NCBI GenBank assembly: GCA_033808805.1
Contig: JAPXMY010000002.1
Coordinates: 62,001-126,000 of the forward strand
Source of the DNA: UBA1783 sp033808805
Lineage (GTDB): Bacteria; Bacillota_I; Bacilli_A; Erysipelotrichales; Erysipelotrichaceae
DNA: 64,000 nt
Direction of reading: 5' to 3'
Numbering within the stretch: position 1 is the stretch's first letter; each line of letters starts with the position of its first letter. Under the pieces are notes generated by a model, which was given only the letters and a program-made list of their open reading frames with translations, did not search any database and was not told the DNA's origin. Below, piece by piece: positions 8,581 through 17,337 of this stretch. The position numbers and the translations under genes are program-made.

Positions 8581-9972
8581 ATGAAAAAAGCGTGGGAACT
8601 TGCAAGAGAGATGTTTGTTGATGGTGTTCCAGTTTATCAGGCTGATGATAATCAGACAATCTGGGAAGATAATGCCAGTGGACCGGAAAAAGCCCAGGAC
8701 GAATTAATAAAAATGTATTGGCATTCACAGGTGCCAGGTTCTAGAGCCCATGAATCGATAACCCTGGCTGCTATTCAGGCAATGGAAAACAGGGGTTATA
8801 TTGTTGATGGTGGTTTAGAAATTTATGAAAAAGGTTTAAAAGCTTTGGCAGAAAACGATATGGTTGAACTTCATAAGTTGACTTTTGATATTTTCAAGGC
8901 GGTAAACAATGCCAGAAAAAATGCCGAAAGTGACTATTGGAAACAGACTTTCTATGACAGTTTTGAAGATTATGCCAAATCGGTAACTTTTCCCGAAAAG
9001 GTTGAGTTGGTCTATGATGAAAAAATGACAGAGAAAAACCATGCCGGCTGGCTGGCACAGATAATTGGTGGAGCCTATGGGACCTGTATTGAAGGATATA
9101 CCGGTGAAAACATCGCAAAAAGATATGGTTTTGTAGATAGATATATCCGTAAACCAAATACTTACAATGATGATATCACCTATGAGTTGGCACTGCTTTT
9201 AGCCTATAGGGAATTTGGTAAAAAGACAACAGCTTTAGATATTGCCAGAGAATGGGTTGCCAGAGTGCCAATGGGCTGGTCGGCGGAAGATTTTGCTTTA
9301 AGAAACTTAAAGGCTGGTATTTTACCACCAGAAAGCGGACTTTTCCATAATGCCTTCAATGAATGGATTGGAGCTCAGATGAGAGGCGCAATCTGTGGAC
9401 AGTTATATCCAGGAAATCCGTATAAGGCAGCAGAATGTGCCTGGATGGATGCCAGTATCTCACATGCCAGAAACGGTATCTTAGGAGAAGTATTCAATGC
9501 GATTATGACTTCGCTGGCTTATGTAGAAACAGATATCAGAAAGATTGTAACTACTGCCATAGACTTAATGCCAGAAGATTCAGAATATGGACAGGTTGTC
9601 AGATTTGCTTTAGAGCAGTGTAAAAATCATGATGATTATTATGCTGCCTGGATGAAATGTGAAGAAAAGTTTATCAAGTACAACTGGATTCATGCCTATC
9701 CAAATGCAGCTGCTGAAGTTGTCGCCTTGTGGTTTGGAGAAGGGGATTTTACAAAAACACTGGCCATGTGTGGAGGCTGTGGACAGGATGTTGACTGCAA
9801 TGCAGCTCAGATTTTAACCATCATTGGAATTATTGTCGGTTTAGATAAGATTCCAAATTATTGGAAAGACCCTATTGGAGATGAGTTGGACACCTATGTC
9901 AGAGGGCTTAAGAAGATGTCAATTAAAAAGTTGGCAGAGATGACTACAGAAGTAGCAAAAACGCTAGTTTAG
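8581..9972 (+). CDS. ADP-ribosylglycohydrolase family protein
   Basis: 463 residues. The DraG/ARH fold signature is recognisable: LAQIIGGAYGTCIEGYTG at about residues 157-174, a GISHARNG-like helix near 300, and the metal-binding DVDCNAA with Asp403 and Asp405 close to the C-terminus. Members remove ADP-ribose from proteins or cleave related N-glycosidic bonds using a dinuclear magnesium site. The first 130 residues are an extra helical region not present in minimal family members. The next genes form a BMP-type nucleoside importer, so a role in cleaving imported nucleosides or ADP-ribosyl compounds is reasonable inference. It is cytosolic and has its own terminator. Confidence 0.8.
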   Translation: MKKAWELAREMFVDGVPVYQADDNQTIWEDNASGPEKAQDELIKMYWHSQVPGSRAHESITLAAIQAMENRGYIVDGGLEIYEKGLKALAENDMVELHKLTFDIFKAVNNARKNAESDYWKQTFYDSFEDYAKSVTFPEKVELVYDEKMTEKNHAGWLAQIIGGAYGTCIEGYTGENIAKRYGFVDRYIRKPNTYNDDITYELALLLAYREFGKKTTALDIAREWVARVPMGWSAEDFALRNLKAGILPPESGLFHNAFNEWIGAQMRGAICGQLYPGNPYKAAECAWMDASISHARNGILGEVFNAIMTSLAYVETDIRKIVTTAIDLMPEDSEYGQVVRFALEQCKNHDDYYAAWMKCEEKFIKYNWIHAYPNAAAEVVALWFGEGDFTKTLAMCGGCGQDVDCNAAQILTIIGIIVGLDKIPNYWKDPIGDELDTYVRGLKKMSIKKLAEMTTEVAKTLV

Positions 9973-9982
9973 CTATGATTTT

Positions 9983-10016
9983 AACCAGTTTGATATGATA
10001 TTCAAACTGGTTTTTG
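9983..10016 (+). terminator. Intrinsic terminator
   Basis: AACCAGTTTGA (9983-9993) pairs perfectly with TCAAACTGGTT (10002-10012) and is followed by Ts. Confidence 0.9.
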
Positions 10017-10134
10017 GATTTTTTCTTTTATTAGCCTTAAAAAATAAAAAATGTAATACTGTTTTAATATTCTTATAGCGTTATATTATTATTAAAATAT
10101 TTATATTTAACTTAATGTGATTATTGTAAATAAC

Positions 10135-10164
10135 TTGAAAAGGCCAAGTAAAATGCCTTATAAT
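10135..10164 (+). promoter_or_regulatory. Promoter of the BMP-type ABC operon
   Basis: TTGAAA (10135-10140), 18-base spacer, TATAAT (10159-10164). The gene start at 10200 has a GGAGG Shine-Dalgarno at 10189-10193. Confidence 0.7.
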
Positions 10165-10199
10165 ATTTATGAAGTTAATTTTCAAGATGGAGGAAAAAA

Positions 10200-11351
10200 A
10201 TGAAAAAAATTTTAACTATTTTGTTAGTTGCTTTAATGGCAATTACAATGTTTGGCTGTGGTCCTGAAGAAGAACCTGAAAAAAGTAAAAAACAATTAGC
10301 TGAAGAAGCTGGAAAAATTACTATCGCTAACGTTGTAAATGGTACATTGGGCGACAAATCTTTCTTTGACTCTGGAGAAGAAGGTGTTGTAAGAATCAAT
10401 GCTGACTTTGGAGACAAAGTATATGCTGAAACTATTGAATTGGGCTATGATACTTCTACATGGCAGGCAAGTTTGGATGATATCTTCAAAGCTGGCTGGA
10501 CTATTGTTATTGCTGGTACATATGACATGAAAGACTATGTAAAAGCATTATTGGTAGATTACCCAGATCAATTGATTTGGTTCTATGATGAAGAGTGGAA
10601 CTTTGACAATCCAGATGGCTGGCAATATGCTCCAACAGAAAACTTATATGCGATGATGTTTGCTCAAAACGAAGGCTCATTTGTTGTTGGTGCAATGGCA
10701 GCTATGGTAAGTGAATCTAAGAAGGTAGCATTTATGGGTGGTATGGACAATACTGTTCTTGATGACTTCTATGTTGGTTATGCAGCTGGTGCTAAATATG
10801 TTGACCCAAGTGTTGATATCAACCTTTCTTGGATGAACTCATTCTCAGATGTTGCTGCTGGTAAAGACACTGCAGCTGGTTTATATGCTGCAGGTTATGA
10901 TGTTGTCTTTGCTTGTGGCGGACAGGCTGGTTTAGGTGGATTTGACCAGGTTATCACTGAAGATGAAGGCAAATGGATTATTGGTGTTGATGGTGACCAG
11001 GGTGCTTACTTTGCTTCATTAGGAACTGATGAAGGTGACAAGAAAGCAGCTAGAACTATCACTTCTATGCAGAAAAACGTTAACAATGGTTTCTATGATG
11101 CTGTTCAGAAACATTTAGCTGGCACATTAGAATATGGTAAAAACGTTAAGTTAGGATTAGATGGTGGTTATGTTTCATACTCAGTCACTGATACAACCAA
11201 TGCACTTTTCACTGCTGATCAATTAGCAGAAATTGAAGCTATTGTTGCTGGAATTATTGATGGAACAATCGAAGTACCTACAGCATTCGGTCAAGCTGAA
11301 GGCTGGTTCTATGGTGAATTCGTTCCTGCACACGACAGCACCAAAAAATAA
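10200..11351 (+). CDS. BMP family nucleoside-binding lipoprotein
   Basis: 383 residues with a lipoprotein signal (FGC, lipidated Cys20). The mature protein follows the BMP/Med (PnrA-like) pattern: an N-terminal strand leading to NGTLGDKSFFDSG, GWTIVIAG, a NEGSFVVGAMAA helix and GVDGDQGAYFASLG. Proteins of this family bind purine nucleosides at the cell surface and feed them to the ATPase/permease set encoded next. The strong promoter, strong ribosome-binding site and a hairpin behind the gene suggest it is made in excess over the other subunits. Confidence 0.88.
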   Translation: MKKILTILLVALMAITMFGCGPEEEPEKSKKQLAEEAGKITIANVVNGTLGDKSFFDSGEEGVVRINADFGDKVYAETIELGYDTSTWQASLDDIFKAGWTIVIAGTYDMKDYVKALLVDYPDQLIWFYDEEWNFDNPDGWQYAPTENLYAMMFAQNEGSFVVGAMAAMVSESKKVAFMGGMDNTVLDDFYVGYAAGAKYVDPSVDINLSWMNSFSDVAAGKDTAAGLYAAGYDVVFACGGQAGLGGFDQVITEDEGKWIIGVDGDQGAYFASLGTDEGDKKAARTITSMQKNVNNGFYDAVQKHLAGTLEYGKNVKLGLDGGYVSYSVTDTTNALFTADQLAEIEAIVAGIIDGTIEVPTAFGQAEGWFYGEFVPAHDSTKK

Positions 11352-11387
11352 ATAATATAAATTAGCATTTTATTATTTAACATTATG

Positions 11388-11427
11388 CAAACCTCTGGCC
11401 CATAGGGGTCAGGGGTTTGTCTTTTAT
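11388..11427 (+). terminator. Hairpin between the binding-protein and ATPase genes
   Basis: CAAACC...CCC (11388-11401) pairs with GGG...GGTTTG (11405-11419, with small bulges), followed by TCTTTTATT. As there is no second promoter I can see, it may act as a partial terminator or mRNA 3' stabiliser that sets subunit ratios. Confidence 0.7.
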
Positions 11428-11450
11428 TAGATTTGTAAAGGGGATTTGAT

Positions 11451-13001
11451 ATGGAAAATTTTCTCGTAATGAAAGACATCACCAAGGTTTATGATAACGG
11501 GGTCATTGCCAATGATAAGGTAAATTTCTCAGCTAGAAAAGGAGAAATTCATGCTATCTGTGGAGAAAATGGCGCCGGGAAGACTACTCTGATGAAAATG
11601 TTATTTGGCATTGAGAAACCTGATGAGGGTCAGATTATCATAAAGGGTAATGAAGTCAGCCTGACTTCACCTACTAAGGCGATTGAAGCTGGTATTGGGA
11701 TGGTTCATCAGCACTTTATGCTTGTTCCCTCTTTAACAGTCGCAGAAAACGTCATATTAGGCATTGAGCCAACTAAAGGTTTGAGATTTGATATGGACAA
11801 AGCAATTGAAATGACTTTGGATTGCTGTAAAAAATATGGATTTGAGATCAATCCAAGAGCAAGAGTCCAGGATTTGACCGTTGGTGTCAAACAAAAGGTT
11901 GAAATTGTCAAAGCTTTAGTTAAGGGTTGTGAAATCTTGATTTTAGATGAACCTACCGCTGTACTGACACCTCAGGAAACAACAGAGTTATTTGCTCAGC
12001 TGAAACAGTTGAAAGAAACTGGCTGCACAATTATTTTTATTTCCCACAAATTAAACGAAGTAAAAGAATTGTGTGATCGTGTAACGGTAATCAGAAGAGG
12101 TCGTACAATAGGTTTATTCAATATTGAGGAAGTAACAGAAGCTGATATTTCAAAAGCTATGGTCGGCATAGATGTTGATTTGGTTATTGAAAAAGAAAAA
12201 GCTCAGCCTAAGGAAAATGTTTTAGTAGTTAAAGATTTAGGTATCTATAATGCTATAGGTAAAAAGGTAGTCAAAAATATTTCGTTTTCAGTTAGAGAAG
12301 GTGAAATAGTCGGTATTGCCGGGGTTGAAGGAAATGGACAAAGGGAATTGATCGATGCTATTACTGGCTTACATATCTATACCGAAGGTTCTATTGAGCT
12401 TTTAGGTGAAGAAGTAGGAAAGAAAAACATCAAAGGGTTAAGAGAGCAAGGATTGGTCCATGTCCCAGAAGACAGAATGACTCTTGGTGTAGCAGGGGCT
12501 TCAAGTATTAAAGAAAATATGGTGGCTGATAAAATTGATAAGAGTCAATTTGGCAATAAACTGTTGACCAATCAGGAAGCAATCAAACTGCAAACCGATA
12601 AATGGATTGATGAATATACTGTTTTGTGTAAAAGCGGTGAGCAGGCTGTAAGTGCTTTATCTGGTGGTAATATTCAAAAAGTTGTAGTAGCTAGAGAATT
12701 TACCAGCTATAACAAATTAATTGTCTGTGACCAGCCAACTCGTGGTATTGATGTCGGCGCTTCTGAATTTATCAGAAGAAGAATGATTGAAATGAGAGAT
12801 GAGGGTAAGGCCTTATTGTTAGTCAGCGCTGACTTGGGTGAACTTATGAATCTTTCTGATTCACTGATGGTTATGTATGGTGGAGAAATAGTAGCTTATT
12901 TTTCGGATATCACTGACTTGTCAGAAGAAGAGTTGGGTTATTATATGTTAGGTGTTAAAAAGATGACTCCTGAACAGATAGGAGGTGCTTTACATGAGTA
13001 A
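11451..13001 (+). CDS. Nucleoside ABC transporter, ATP-binding protein with two ABC domains
   Basis: 516 residues with tandem ABC domains. Domain 1 has Walker A GENGAGKTT (about 40-48), a divergent signature (LTVGVKQKVE) and Walker B ILDEPTAV. Domain 2 has a degenerate P-loop (GVEGNGQRE), a good signature LSGGNIQKV and DQPTRGIDVG. This asymmetric pairing is typical of the RbsA/YufO-like ATPases of nucleoside and sugar importers. It is cytoplasmic and binds the two permeases encoded next. The start has AAAGGGG upstream, and the end overlaps the permease start by 8 bases. Confidence 0.92.
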   Translation: MENFLVMKDITKVYDNGVIANDKVNFSARKGEIHAICGENGAGKTTLMKMLFGIEKPDEGQIIIKGNEVSLTSPTKAIEAGIGMVHQHFMLVPSLTVAENVILGIEPTKGLRFDMDKAIEMTLDCCKKYGFEINPRARVQDLTVGVKQKVEIVKALVKGCEILILDEPTAVLTPQETTELFAQLKQLKETGCTIIFISHKLNEVKELCDRVTVIRRGRTIGLFNIEEVTEADISKAMVGIDVDLVIEKEKAQPKENVLVVKDLGIYNAIGKKVVKNISFSVREGEIVGIAGVEGNGQRELIDAITGLHIYTEGSIELLGEEVGKKNIKGLREQGLVHVPEDRMTLGVAGASSIKENMVADKIDKSQFGNKLLTNQEAIKLQTDKWIDEYTVLCKSGEQAVSALSGGNIQKVVVAREFTSYNKLIVCDQPTRGIDVGASEFIRRRMIEMRDEGKALLLVSADLGELMNLSDSLMVMYGGEIVAYFSDITDLSEEELGYYMLGVKKMTPEQIGGALHE

Positions 13002-14130
13002 GAAAAAAGAAAAGAAAAGTTTTTTAAGTAATATGACTGTTCAAAACAAACATCAGATATTACGTATGGCTGTATCTATTCTAATTGGTTTACTGTTAGC
13101 GACAGGATTGATTGTATTTACTTCTGATCTGCCAGTGACTTCATTAAAATTATTTTTCACAGCACCGCTGATGAATGTCAGTTATTTTACCTTCTGGATT
13201 CAAAAAGCAATCCCATTAATGTTTACAGGGACTGCAGTATCAATAATGTTCAGTGCCAACCAGTTTAATCTGGGCATGGAAGGTGCCTTCCTGTTTGGAG
13301 GTATGATTGGTGGTGCCTTGACAAACATTTACCTGTTTCCTGGACAGAGAGTTTTAGGAAGTATTATGGGTTGTTTAATTGGTGGTCTGGTAGGAGCAAT
13401 CATTACCTTGATTCCTGCTTTGCTGGAGAGAATATTTAATGCTTCAGTAATGGTCACTTCATTAATGATGAACTATATTTGTTTATGGTTTTCAACTTAT
13501 CTGTTATTCTCTAAGTTCAAAGATCCAAGAACAAGTAAATCAACTTATTCCTGGACTCAAACCAATGAAGAATATATGACATTTAAAATAAAGATTGGTC
13601 AGGATAGACTGACGATATTCTATGCTCTCTTTATCGCCTTGATTGTCGCGTTTTTAGCTTGGTTATTTCTGTATCGTTCAAAGATGGGATTTAAATTACG
13701 CCAGGTTGGTCAAAATAGAAATTTCGCTAAATATGTCGGTATTTCAGTTGGAACAGTTGCTGTTTTGTCTCAGGCATTAGGTGGTTTTATCGGTGGATTA
13801 GGTGGAGCATGTGAGATTATGTCACTATATACCAACTATCGTTGGGTAGAGCTGACGGGTCTTGGCTGGGATGGTGTAACCATGGCGGTATTTGCGAAGA
13901 ATAATCCAAAATATGTTCCGCTGGCGGCCTTGTTTATTTCCTATTTAAGAGCGGGTGCCTATGTTATGTCAGTTAGAACGGGAATTCAAAATGATATGAC
14001 AAAAATAGTTGAAGCAACAATTATTCTATTCTTATTGGCTGAAAAATTCTTATCTAGAACCTACAGAAAGATGATTATTGCTGAAGCGGAAAAAGAAAGA
14101 GAAGCAAAAGCTGAATTGGAGGTTAATTAA
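12994..14130 (+). CDS. Nucleoside ABC transporter permease (YufP-like)
   Basis: 378 residues, about eight to ten hydrophobic helices after a basic N-terminus (SKKKEKKS). The family motif NLGMEGAFLFGG (about residues 88-99) and the region GLGWDGVTMAVFAKNNP are present. An in-frame GTG at 12985 was rejected, because GGAGG at 12981-12985 is spaced for the ATG at 12994. It overlaps the ATPase gene and is followed by the second permease after two bases, so all three are translated as a unit. Confidence 0.9.
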   Translation: MSKKKEKKSFLSNMTVQNKHQILRMAVSILIGLLLATGLIVFTSDLPVTSLKLFFTAPLMNVSYFTFWIQKAIPLMFTGTAVSIMFSANQFNLGMEGAFLFGGMIGGALTNIYLFPGQRVLGSIMGCLIGGLVGAIITLIPALLERIFNASVMVTSLMMNYICLWFSTYLLFSKFKDPRTSKSTYSWTQTNEEYMTFKIKIGQDRLTIFYALFIALIVAFLAWLFLYRSKMGFKLRQVGQNRNFAKYVGISVGTVAVLSQALGGFIGGLGGACEIMSLYTNYRWVELTGLGWDGVTMAVFAKNNPKYVPLAALFISYLRAGAYVMSVRTGIQNDMTKIVEATIILFLLAEKFLSRTYRKMIIAEAEKEREAKAELEVN

Positions 14131-14132
14131 TT

Positions 14133-15125
14133 ATGAGCGGTATTTTAAAAGCATTATTTGATGTAATAATTAACCCTGGTTTCTATAATAACGTAATTGC
14201 GGTTACTCCACCTATTCTATTAGCTGCCTTAGGTTGCTCAATAGCTGCCAAAGCTAATTCAACTCAGATGGGGATGGAAGGAATTATGCTACTTTCTTCC
14301 TTTACTGGAACTTTAGCAGCCGCTTATATTGGCGGACCAAATCCTTGGCTGGGTTTATTTGTTGGCATTGTTGTGGGTGGATTATTAGGATTCCTTGTGG
14401 CCTTTTTCAATCTCAGGTTAAAGGTTGATATTGTTTTAGTTGGGATTGCCATGAACCTGATGGGTTCAGGGGCAACAGCGTTCTTTTTACCAATAGTTAC
14501 TCCTAACAAGGATAGAAGTTCAACAAACTCATTACAGTCAGGTTTATTACCAACTATTGACTTGCCTGATTTTATTGAAAACATACCTTTTGTTGGCCAG
14601 ATATTTGCCAATCAGAACATTCTGACTTACATTTCATACATTCTGATTTTTGTCGTATCATTTATGATGTTTAAAACAAAACTGGGATTAAGAATCAGAG
14701 CAGTTGGTGAAAATGCCAACGCTGCAGAGTCAGTTGGTATTTCTTCAGTAAATATCAAGACGATTGCTTTAGTCCTATCGGGTTGTTTGGGTGGTATGGC
14801 TGGCTGCTTTATGAGCAGTGTATATGTTTCATATTTTGCTAATGGTATTACTGCTGGGCGCGGATTCATTGGTTTAGCTGCTTCCAGTATGGGAGGAGCC
14901 AATCCGATTCCAACGGCTTTAACCAGTCTACTGTTTGGTTTCTTCTATGGTTTGTCTAACTTTGCCAGAACAACTGGTATTTCGGATAACCTGCTGAAGA
15001 TGTGGCCTTATCTGGCGACTTTAGTTGGTGTGGTTATTTATTCAATTGATAAGGAAAGAAAAGAAAAGAAACGTCTGGCTGGTTTGGCGGCTCTTGAAGC
15101 TGAACATCGATCAAAAGGACATTAA
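14133..15125 (+). CDS. Nucleoside ABC transporter permease (YufQ-like)
   Basis: 330 residues, eight or more transmembrane helices, with MGMEGIMLLSSFTGTL (about 48-63) and the C-terminal GRGFIGLAASSMGGANP typical of the second permease of this family. The two permeases should form the heterodimeric channel for the binding protein at 10200. The tail is basic and cytoplasmic. It is the last gene of the operon, with a terminator six bases after the stop. Confidence 0.92.
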   Translation: MSGILKALFDVIINPGFYNNVIAVTPPILLAALGCSIAAKANSTQMGMEGIMLLSSFTGTLAAAYIGGPNPWLGLFVGIVVGGLLGFLVAFFNLRLKVDIVLVGIAMNLMGSGATAFFLPIVTPNKDRSSTNSLQSGLLPTIDLPDFIENIPFVGQIFANQNILTYISYILIFVVSFMMFKTKLGLRIRAVGENANAAESVGISSVNIKTIALVLSGCLGGMAGCFMSSVYVSYFANGITAGRGFIGLAASSMGGANPIPTALTSLLFGFFYGLSNFARTTGISDNLLKMWPYLATLVGVVIYSIDKERKEKKRLAGLAALEAEHRSKGH

Positions 15126-15130
15126 AAATA

Positions 15131-15162
15131 AAAGGACAGATTTTCAAAATTCTGTCTTTTTT
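15131..15162 (+). terminator. Intrinsic terminator of the nucleoside importer operon
   Basis: GACAGA (15135-15140), ten-base loop, TCTGTC (15151-15156), then six Ts. It separates this operon from a convergent gene. Confidence 0.85.
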
Positions 15163-15186
15163 ATGGTTGCAGACAATAGAATTGAA

Positions 15187-17211
15187 TTACTTTTCTATTA
15201 ATTCAAAAACAATCGAATCAAATCTTTCCAATGTTAGATATATGAAGTCTCTAAAGGCAGTAGAGGTATTGTTGTTTAAATCTAAAAGAATTCCAGAGTT
15301 TTGGAAATTGAAAGATTCAGGATTTAACCTGAAAGTTTTAATTTCATTTTCAAAGTTGAAAATTGCACCATATGTACGATTTTCATGATACAGATAAAAG
15401 AAACAATTATCTTCTTCAAAGGTTAATGGTAAGAAGACTTTGTTAAGTCTGGCAATTTTATTAAGGCTTTCATTATTGGCCAGTTGAATTGTTCTTTTTC
15501 TAGCTTCTTTGGTTTGTTGATTATTATCCTCTGGTCCGTAATTATCACTTAAAAGCATTATAGTTCCAGAAATGATGGAGGCATTATATCTGCTTTTAGC
15601 TTCAAGGAAAGTTGAAATACCACGATTATCAACAACTGAATTATATAAAACTGTATGATCAGGATCAGAAAACTGATATAGATAATTGTTAATCCAGAAA
15701 CCATAGCTCAAAGCATTTAAAACATATTTGATATCTTCAATATGTCCAAAGGCATCACAGCAGCACCTTCGGCCATGAGCATAGTTAGAAGGGAATAGAG
15801 GAGAAATCGAAAAATCAACAAAAATTTCTCTACCGGTTTTAGCAGGATCGAGTTCCTCTTTTAGTATGTTGTAGAAATAAGTCAGAGCCTGTCTTCCTGT
15901 TTTGATATTTTTATTATATCTTTGACCTTCAAGTGCCCCATGTGATAAAAAATCAAACTTGATATAATCAAATCCCATTTCAACAACTTCTTTTAACTGC
16001 AGACGAAAATCTTTTTCCGCTTCTGGAATTGTAATATCAATTGGAAGTTTGCCATCGATAGAATGGTAATTAAAGTTGTCTGGCTGTTTTAAAACAATAT
16101 CTTTTCTGAACTTTAAAAATGAACCCTTTAAAGGCAGCATATTCATGATATCCAGATGGCATAGTGGAAACATATAGGTTCCAGCTTTTTGGCCACGTTG
16201 ATGTAATTTTTTAATAATTCTTTTGAGTTTTATTTTATTTAAGCCGAAGTTACCATCCAGATTGATATAGGCAACTTTATCACTGTCGGTGAAGTTTTTA
16301 AGTTCATTATAGAAAAAATCAGCAGCAGCTTGATAATGATCTAAAGTGACATCCATGGATAAAGCGCTATAGGAATTCCAACCAAAAGGACTTGAACCAC
16401 TATATTTATAGATGCCATCTCTATTTTGAGCCAGTTTACCATAGTAGATTAAACCATCTCTAATATCTTTAAAGTAACCACAGACAAATCGATCGGATTT
16501 AACTGTTTTACCAGAGAGATAGCCATGATCAATACTGTCATGGGTACCTCCATCTGCAATGCCGCTGACACATTTAAAACTTCTGGCATCATATTCACTG
16601 CACATTATTGCGTTTTTCCAGATGTTGTTATCAATAGAGCCCAAAACTAAGCCATTTAATGTTTTAGCATCAAAAACAGCACTGATATCATAACTTGTTC
16701 TACCGCTTTTTAAATAGGCAGTTTCATATCTGACCCACATGTCATTGTCATAGGGACAGAGAAACATTTTGGTTTCCAAGCTGGAAAATAATGGTAAACA
16801 TAAATCTGAAGGGTAGCCAAAATCCATGGGAACTAAATAGTTTGTTTCTGTTTCTTTTTCTTCATCCATTACTTCTAACTGACAGATAAAGAAAGGATTG
16901 CTGCTATCGGTAATCAGATGCTGGATAAAAGTAATGTTATTTTCGTAATAGCATAAAGCGATGGTATATCCTTTTTTTGTAGCAGCAATTCTATAAGAAG
17001 TCTTTTTAGCTGTTTTAGAAGAAAAATATCTTCCATCTTTAGTTTTACCACTGGCAAAAAACCAGTTAATGTTTGTTTTATCAAGTTTGTACATCACGGC
17101 ATTATTATCGTAAAAATCAAAGGAAACACGACCACAATCAAAACTATGAACAATTTTCGGTTGTTTCATAATTTGTTTTTTAATGAGTTCATTTTTGTTA
17201 AAATTTGTCAT
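15187..17211 (-). CDS. Clan GH-D (alpha-galactosidase-like) glycoside hydrolase
   Basis: 674 residues, no signal peptide, so cytoplasmic. An N-terminal beta-rich region (about 1-270) precedes a TIM barrel with FGWNSYSALS, then YIKFDFLSHG with the likely nucleophile Asp420, and RRCCCDAFGH with the likely acid/base Asp486. This arrangement matches GH27/GH36/melibiase-type enzymes, which hydrolyse alpha-galactosides or related sugars. The C-terminal domain is beta sandwich-like. The start is supported by AGGTG on the minus strand. It is divergent from an MFS transporter that may bring in its substrate. Exact specificity is unknown. Confidence 0.75.
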   Translation of the reverse strand: MTNFNKNELIKKQIMKQPKIVHSFDCGRVSFDFYDNNAVMYKLDKTNINWFFASGKTKDGRYFSSKTAKKTSYRIAATKKGYTIALCYYENNITFIQHLITDSSNPFFICQLEVMDEEKETETNYLVPMDFGYPSDLCLPLFSSLETKMFLCPYDNDMWVRYETAYLKSGRTSYDISAVFDAKTLNGLVLGSIDNNIWKNAIMCSEYDARSFKCVSGIADGGTHDSIDHGYLSGKTVKSDRFVCGYFKDIRDGLIYYGKLAQNRDGIYKYSGSSPFGWNSYSALSMDVTLDHYQAAADFFYNELKNFTDSDKVAYINLDGNFGLNKIKLKRIIKKLHQRGQKAGTYMFPLCHLDIMNMLPLKGSFLKFRKDIVLKQPDNFNYHSIDGKLPIDITIPEAEKDFRLQLKEVVEMGFDYIKFDFLSHGALEGQRYNKNIKTGRQALTYFYNILKEELDPAKTGREIFVDFSISPLFPSNYAHGRRCCCDAFGHIEDIKYVLNALSYGFWINNYLYQFSDPDHTVLYNSVVDNRGISTFLEAKSRYNASIISGTIMLLSDNYGPEDNNQQTKEARKRTIQLANNESLNKIARLNKVFLPLTFEEDNCFFYLYHENRTYGAIFNFENEIKTFRLNPESFNFQNSGILLDLNNNTSTAFRDFIYLTLERFDSIVFELIEK

Positions 17212-17247
17212 AAAAATTCACCTGATACAGATATTATCTAATAAATC

Positions 17248-17265
17248 AAACTGGTAAACAAGTTT
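17248..17265. promoter_or_regulatory. Candidate operator between glycosidase and transporter genes
   Basis: AAACT (17248-17252) and AGTTT (17261-17265) form a dyad around GGTAAACA in the divergent intergenic region, roughly the size of a LacI-family site. No local regulator gene is present, and the match is short. Confidence 0.3.
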
Positions 17266-17337
17266 ATTTTATTAATTGAACAACCAAAAGACCTTTAAAG
17301 ATGTATAATAGTGATAGTTATAAAGTGGAGATAGAAT

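Noticed and set aside
12985..12993. GTG start for the first nucleoside permease
   Set aside because: The GTG begins within the GGAGG Shine-Dalgarno that serves the ATG at 12994.
15167..15388. Plus-strand frame at the end of the glycosidase gene
   Set aside because: It is antisense to the conserved minus-strand GH-D protein and has no ribosome-binding site or family features.
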